A stretch of 10,052 bases of DNA from JACQNR01 sp049515175 (GTDB taxonomy: Bacteria; Acidobacteriota; Terriglobia; UBA7540). Made by a program: the position numbers and the translations under genes. The stretch is from assembly GCA_049515175.1 (NCBI GenBank), contig JBEKUI010000176.1, forward strand, positions 1-10,052, read 5' to 3'. The notes below the pieces were generated by a model. The model did not search any database. It was given only the letters and a program-made list of their open reading frames with translations, and had not been told where the DNA came from. Of this stretch, positions 6,558-10,052 are shown piece after piece (the first letter of the stretch is position 1; every line of letters starts with the position of its first letter).

Positions 6558-7237
6558 GGCGCTACCCTCAGGCGCTTGGCCTGCGCCAGTTTGGCCTTCG
6601 CCACCTGCCGCATAGTGCTTTGCTGCTCCTCGATGGGCTGGGTGGCGTCGACCACGGTGAGGTCGAATTCCGGTACCATCTTCTCGTACTCCTCCAGGAT
6701 ACGTCCCTGGAAGATGCGGAAACTCTCCTCTTCATCCTCGCTCAGCCCCAGATCCATGCCCGCCTCGTAGAACTTCAGGCCCGCCCGCCCATCCAGGATG
6801 CGATGCATGGCCACCTCGAGCGGCACGCTGAAGTAGAACGCGGTCGTGGGCTTGACCGCGAAGCCGTAAAGCTCCCGAACCCACTTGGGGTCCATGCCGC
6901 GTACCACGTCGCGGGCGAAGGCGGTGTAAATATAACGGTCGCAAAGCACCACCGCGCCGGCCTTGAGCAGCGGAATGATGTTGTGCTCCATGCGGTCGGC
7001 GAAGTCCGTGGCGTGAATCAGGGAGAAGGTCGCGGGCGTGAGCATTTCCCGCTTCTTCCCCCGCTTGGTGGTTTCTTTCACCAGGGGGGAGGAGTTCCAC
7101 TCGCTGAAAACCGTGCCGTAGCCCTCCGCCTGCAACCATTGGTGGAGGAGCATCAACTGCGTCGATTTTCCGGAGCCGTCGATTCCTTCGACAATGAAAA
7201 GCTTGCCGGGGAAGCGATGCTCGCCATACCGCTTCAT
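6554..7237 (-). CDS. Thymidylate kinase-family protein (intact P-loop)
   Basis: This 227-residue cytoplasmic nucleotide-kinase-fold protein has an intact Walker A, G18-I-D-G-S-G-K24-S-T, and a DRY motif at 100-102. It would be annotated as dTMP kinase (Tmk, which makes dTDP from dTMP and ATP). However, the DRAxH motif reads ATDFADR (76-82), with Phe79 where the dTMP-binding Arg is expected. The Ala-Tyr-Gln-Gly element after DRY is AFARDVVRG, and the D-R-x-E lid motif is replaced by YEAGMDLGLSED. ATP binding looks sound, but dTMP as the acceptor is doubtful. ATG 7237 is preferred because GGGAG lies 8 nt upstream; TTG 7252 would add five residues without a ribosome site. The ribosome site is one arm of an 11-bp palindrome (7240-7250). 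It is the first gene of a two-gene operon with its paralogue. Confidence 0.85.
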   Translation of the reverse strand: MKRYGEHRFPGKLFIVEGIDGSGKSTQLMLLHQWLQAEGYGTVFSEWNSSPLVKETTKRGKKREMLTPATFSLIHATDFADRMEHNIIPLLKAGAVVLCDRYIYTAFARDVVRGMDPKWVRELYGFAVKPTTAFYFSVPLEVAMHRILDGRAGLKFYEAGMDLGLSEDEEESFRIFQGRILEEYEKMVPEFDLTVVDATQPIEEQQSTMRQVAKAKLAQAKRLRVAP

Positions 7238-7370
7238 AAGGGAGTCTCCCAAGGCGCGTCTTGGGATGGGTGTTAAGAATTCAGTCTATCACACCCCCTG
7301 ACGGGGAAGAAGAGAAGGCAGGGCGAAAGGTTCGGGGTCTCGGTACCTCGACCATACTCTAGCTAACTTT

Positions 7371-7385
7371 TGAGAATCATTCTAT
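7371..7385. promoter_or_regulatory. Fur-like box overlapping a possible minus-strand -10 element
   Basis: Bases 7371-7385 read TGAGAATCATTCTAT, which I count as 11 of 15 matches to the Fur 7-1-7 consensus TGATAATnATTATCA. The core AGAATCATTCT (7373-7383) is a perfect odd-centred palindrome. On the minus strand TAGAAT (7384-7379) is a good -10 hexamer for the kinase pair, but only a poor -35 (TTAATC, 18-nt spacer) accompanies it. A second weak candidate -10, TAGACT, lies at 7288-7283. The rest of 7238-7491 shows no gene and no terminator with a T tract for the receptor kinase gene. Confidence 0.35.
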
Positions 7386-7491
7386 CTCTCAGGTTTTACA
7401 GGGATTAACTTCGAGGTCTGCCATCAGAGGCAACCACTCCACGCCTGGCTTGCTCCGGCTAGAGGGGCATTCTCGCGGCGTTCGCTCTCGC

Positions 7492-10052
7492 TCAGTGGAA
7501 ATTCTCCAACAACATGATATCGTTGTCGATAGAATCCGCCCGCCGGAAAATAATCCACTGGCCGTCATGGGAAACATCGAAGCCCGGTGACCCACCAGAG
7601 AGTGGCCCCTTCTCCAACGTAGGAAGGCGCCTCAATTGATGCCCGGAGAAATCACCACAACTTACGGTTGGCCCTTCCTTGGCCGCTTCGTCCATGAAGC
7701 AAAGGCCTTGTTCCCACTGCGCCCAGTTACCAAAGCTCGTCACGTGGTCAGCGACGCGAGTCTCCTCGCCACCGCCTATGGGCATCTTCCAAACGGCACT
7801 GGTCCGCCAGTAATAAAGCGACGCGCCATCGAGCGATTCCTGGGCGTTCCATCCGCCGTGCTGGCTCACTTGGACGGCTTCGCCGCCTTGGGCGGGGACT
7901 TTCCAGATTTGCTCGCTGCCGCTGCGAGTTGACGTGAAAAAGACCCACCGCCCGTCTCTCGACCAGCTCGGGACATAGCTGGCGCTGGACCCACTGGTGA
8001 GACGGTGTGGTTCGCCGCCTTGCGCGCTGATGACGTAAATATCGGGCTGCCCTTTGGCCCGGGAATCGAAAGCGATCCATTGTCCGTCGGGAGACCAGCG
8101 GGGGGTTCCCGTGTCAGCGCCTCCAAAGGAGGTCAACTGGACAGGATTCGAGCCATCACTCTCTGACACGTAGATTTCCATACTCCCCGTGCGATCGGAG
8201 GCAAATGCAATGTGTTCGGTGTCGGGCGAGTATTGGGGTGAGACATCTTCCCTTGTGGAGGAAATCAGTTTCAGCGGCGCCGCAGCTTTCACCGTCGACG
8301 CAGGTCCGGGGATGCGCCAGATGTTCGTGTCCACTTTCTCGTGGATGTAGGCCAGCCGATTGCCCTTCCTGGAGACCGCAGACATCGAGGCATCTTCCCC
8401 AGCGCCCGAGACCAGCTCCGGTGGGCTGCCGGAGGCCGCGACCCGCCACAGCCGATAAATTCCCCCGGCGCGGTCGGAGGAGAAGATGATGTCGCGTCCG
8501 TCGGGCGTCCAGGCAAGGCGCCTCAGAAATAGCCGGTCAAAGGTCAGGCGCTTTGCCTCGCCGCCTTCTGCTGGCATCACGAAAACGTCGGTTGCCAGGA
8601 ACTCCGGCCCCGCCGCGAACGCCAGCATCCGCCCGTCCGGCGAGAAAGCGGGACCGGCGAGCCACTCGCCGGCATGGAACGAGAGTGGACGTTTCTCGCC
8701 GCTCTCGACTGAGATGAGCAAAATGCTTAAGGGGTCCTGTGGCGACGCTCGATCCACGACCGCGAGAGACTTGCCATCCGGCGACCAGTCCAGGCCTCCA
8801 AATTCGTAGGCCGATGCCAGTTTCCTCTCCGCTCCGCCCAGAGAGGGAACCAGATAATAGCCGCCGCCTTGGGGGGAATCACGATAGAAGGCGATGTAGC
8901 GGCCGTCGGGTGACCAGGCGGGGTTCGAGTCGGCGCCGGGGCTCTTCGTCAGTTGCAATGGAGTTCCGGCTCCGATGAGTTTGACGTAGATACTCGAATG
9001 CTCTTCGTTTCCACCGTTCCACGAGAATGCGATGGTGTTGCCGTCAGGAGAAAACGCCGGGTCCGACTTGATCCCCGGCAGACTGGTGAAAGGTGATAGT
9101 TGGGTTGGACCTTCGGAAACCCGCTGCGGATGCCGGAACCAGAGAATGCCACCCAGCAACAGAATTGCTACAGCCATCGCCGCCATCGCCAGCGGCCACC
9201 ATCGACGTTTCGAGACTGCAGACCCTTCGCTTGCGCTCAGGGTGACACTTTCGGCCCGGGCCTGCTGAGCGGAGGAAAGCATCTCCGCGCTGTCTCCCGC
9301 GGCCAGGGAGCGGCCCGAAGTCGTATCGCGGTTTAGGCGCTTCAGGTCGGCGCGCAACTCGGAGGCGTGCTGATAGCGCAGGTCGCGGTCTTTTTCCAGC
9401 GCCTTGTTGATAATTCGTTCCAGTTCGGGGGGACACTCGGGATTCAGCCGCACCGGAGGCGCAGGCGCTCGGTTCAGAATGGCCTCAAAGATGACGCCCG
9501 AGCTATCCCCGCGAAAGGGCAGCATCCCCGTCGCCATTTCGTACAGCACCACGCCAAAGGAGAACAGATCACTGCGTGCATCCAGCGCCTTGGCCCGCAC
9601 CTGCTCCGGCGACATGTAGGCCACTGTGCCGATGGCTGTCCCCGGGCTGGTCAGATGCGGCTCGTGTACGGTGGCGGCGGTTAGAGTATTCAAACTCGCA
9701 TCCGGACCGGAAGGGCCGCCCGCCACGGTGGACTTGGCCAGGCCGAAGTCCAGCACTTTGGCGTGTCCCCCTTTGGTTACAAAGATGTTCGCCGGTTTAA
9801 TGTCCCGATGGACGATGCCCTGGCTGTGCGCGGCATCGAGGGCATCAGTGACCTCGATGGCGATCTCGAGCAGTTGTTCCAACTCAATGGGCCGGCCCTG
9901 AATCTGGTGCTTGAGCGTCACGCCGTCCAGGTACTCCATGGCGATAAACGCCTGGCCTTCGTATTCGCCGATATCGTGAATCGTGCAGATATTGGGATGA
10001 TTCAGGGCTGAGGCAGACTGCGCTTCGCGCTGGAAACGCGCCAATGCCTGGG
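7492..10052 (-). CDS. Receptor-type Ser/Thr protein kinase with PD40/TolB-like propeller (5' end outside window)
   Basis: About 850 codons are visible and the frame is open to the window edge, so the start, the glycine loop and the ATP-binding Lys are missing. The fragment begins in the N-lobe at [16 protein letters not shown]. It contains the catalytic loop HRDIKPAN (near 9808-9785), DFG (near 9750), a long activation loop ending [10 protein letters not shown], and [16 protein letters not shown]. All visible catalytic residues of an active Hanks-type kinase are present. A linker of about 50 residues leads to one membrane segment ([19 protein letters not shown], about 9137-9202). About ten PD40-like repeats follow with the S-P-D-G-x-x-I-A-F pattern, for example [10 protein letters not shown] and [12 protein letters not shown]; they probably form a beta-propeller across the membrane as a sensor or docking domain. 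The last repeats are degenerate (ESLDG, SHDG). Typical of Acidobacteriota; the ligand and targets are unknown. Confidence 0.9.
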   Translation of the reverse strand, partial: QALARFQREAQSASALNHPNICTIHDIGEYEGQAFIAMEYLDGVTLKHQIQGRPIELEQLLEIAIEVTDALDAAHSQGIVHRDIKPANIFVTKGGHAKVLDFGLAKSTVAGGPSGPDASLNTLTAATVHEPHLTSPGTAIGTVAYMSPEQVRAKALDARSDLFSFGVVLYEMATGMLPFRGDSSGVIFEAILNRAPAPPVRLNPECPPELERIINKALEKDRDLRYQHASELRADLKRLNRDTTSGRSLAAGDSAEMLSSAQQARAESVTLSASEGSAVSKRRWWPLAMAAMAVAILLLGGILWFRHPQRVSEGPTQLSPFTSLPGIKSDPAFSPDGNTIAFSWNGGNEEHSSIYVKLIGAGTPLQLTKSPGADSNPAWSPDGRYIAFYRDSPQGGGYYLVPSLGGAERKLASAYEFGGLDWSPDGKSLAVVDRASPQDPLSILLISVESGEKRPLSFHAGEWLAGPAFSPDGRMLAFAAGPEFLATDVFVMPAEGGEAKRLTFDRLFLRRLAWTPDGRDIIFSSDRAGGIYRLWRVAASGSPPELVSGAGEDASMSAVSRKGNRLAYIHEKVDTNIWRIPGPASTVKAAAPLKLISSTREDVSPQYSPDTEHIAFASDRTGSMEIYVSESDGSNPVQLTSFGGADTGTPRWSPDGQWIAFDSRAKGQPDIYVISAQGGEPHRLTSGSSASYVPSWSRDGRWVFFTSTRSGSEQIWKVPAQGGEAVQVSQHGGWNAQESLDGASLYYWRTSAVWKMPIGGGEETRVADHVTSFGNWAQWEQGLCFMDEAAKEGPTVSCGDFSGHQLRRLPTLEKGPLSGGSPGFDVSHDGQWIIFRRADSIDNDIMLLENFH
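9218..9247. repeat. Short interspersed repeat-like element inside the kinase gene
   Basis: This stretch, read on the minus strand, carries CACCCTGAGCGCAAGCGAAG, close to a short repeat that I recall from intergenic regions of acidobacterial and other soil genomes, where stray translations read CHPER-something. Here one frame gives CHPERKRR, while the gene's own frame gives [12 protein letters not shown]. It sits in the linker between the kinase domain and the membrane segment and keeps the frame open. Only one clear copy lies in the window, so the repeat identity rests on recollection. Confidence 0.4.

Noticed and set aside
5739..6770. Plus-strand open frame of 343 codons beginning just after the CHAD gene.
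   Set aside because: It lies opposite both kinase paralogues, whose P-loop and DRY motifs are clear on the minus strand. The translation has no family features.
7240..7250. GGGAG-T-CTCCC palindrome covering the ribosome site of the first kinase paralogue, considered as an RNA switch.
   Set aside because: Only a 4-bp stem with a 3-nt loop can form, too weak and simple to call a regulatory RNA.
9044..9436. Minus-strand frame containing CHPERKRR, considered as a small gene.
   Set aside because: It is an out-of-frame reading of the receptor kinase gene on the same strand. The CHPER segment is the translation of the repeat-like element, not a protein motif.
10042..10044. TTG as start codon of the receptor kinase gene.
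   Set aside because: The frame continues upstream to the window edge, and a kinase starting here would lack the glycine loop and ATP-binding Lys. The gene is better treated as cut by the window.

Overview
The window is a gene-dense stretch of a high-GC bacterial chromosome. All genes read as ordinary bacterial genes with short gaps. The best guess for the host is Acidobacteriota (Terriglobia-like). The basis is a very large Ser/Thr kinase fused through one transmembrane helix to TolB/PD40-type beta-propeller repeats, an expanded family in that phylum, and a short interspersed repeat of a type I associate with these genomes. This assignment comes from gene style, not from a marker gene.

Region 1 (about 1-3343, plus strand) is a co-directional run: an ArsR-family repressor with a CxC metal-binding pair, a small dicluster ferredoxin in which one cluster Cys is Asp, an OsmC-family peroxidase-like protein, a uroporphyrinogen-decarboxylase-fold protein that is not HemE, and a GNAT-fold protein. 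No arsenic pump, reductase or methylase is visible. The repressor therefore seems to lead a redox or metal-linked set rather than a classical ars operon.

Region 2 (about 3366-5733, plus strand) holds a small phospholipase-D-fold nuclease-like protein, a SixA-type phosphohistidine phosphatase and a CHAD-domain protein (a polyphosphate-binding fold). The PLD gene and the CHAD gene each have a sigma70-like promoter with a 17-nt spacer. The PLD promoter abuts a 15-bp palindrome.

Region 3 (about 5769-7237, minus strand) converges on the CHAD gene. It is a tandem, translationally coupled pair of thymidylate-kinase-family paralogues. Both lack the Arg of the DRAxH motif that binds dTMP, and the second also has Arg in place of the Walker A Lys. 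This is the strongest candidate for undescribed biochemistry here: one intact and one altered P-loop kinase, probably with an acceptor other than dTMP, next to polyphosphate/phosphohistidine genes.

Region 4 (7238-7491) is intergenic and carries a Fur-like palindrome overlapping a weak minus-strand -10 element. Region 5 (7492 to the window end, minus strand) is the 5'-truncated receptor kinase, with a repeat-like element inside its juxtamembrane coding sequence. I saw no tRNA, rRNA, CRISPR array, insertion sequence or phage gene.
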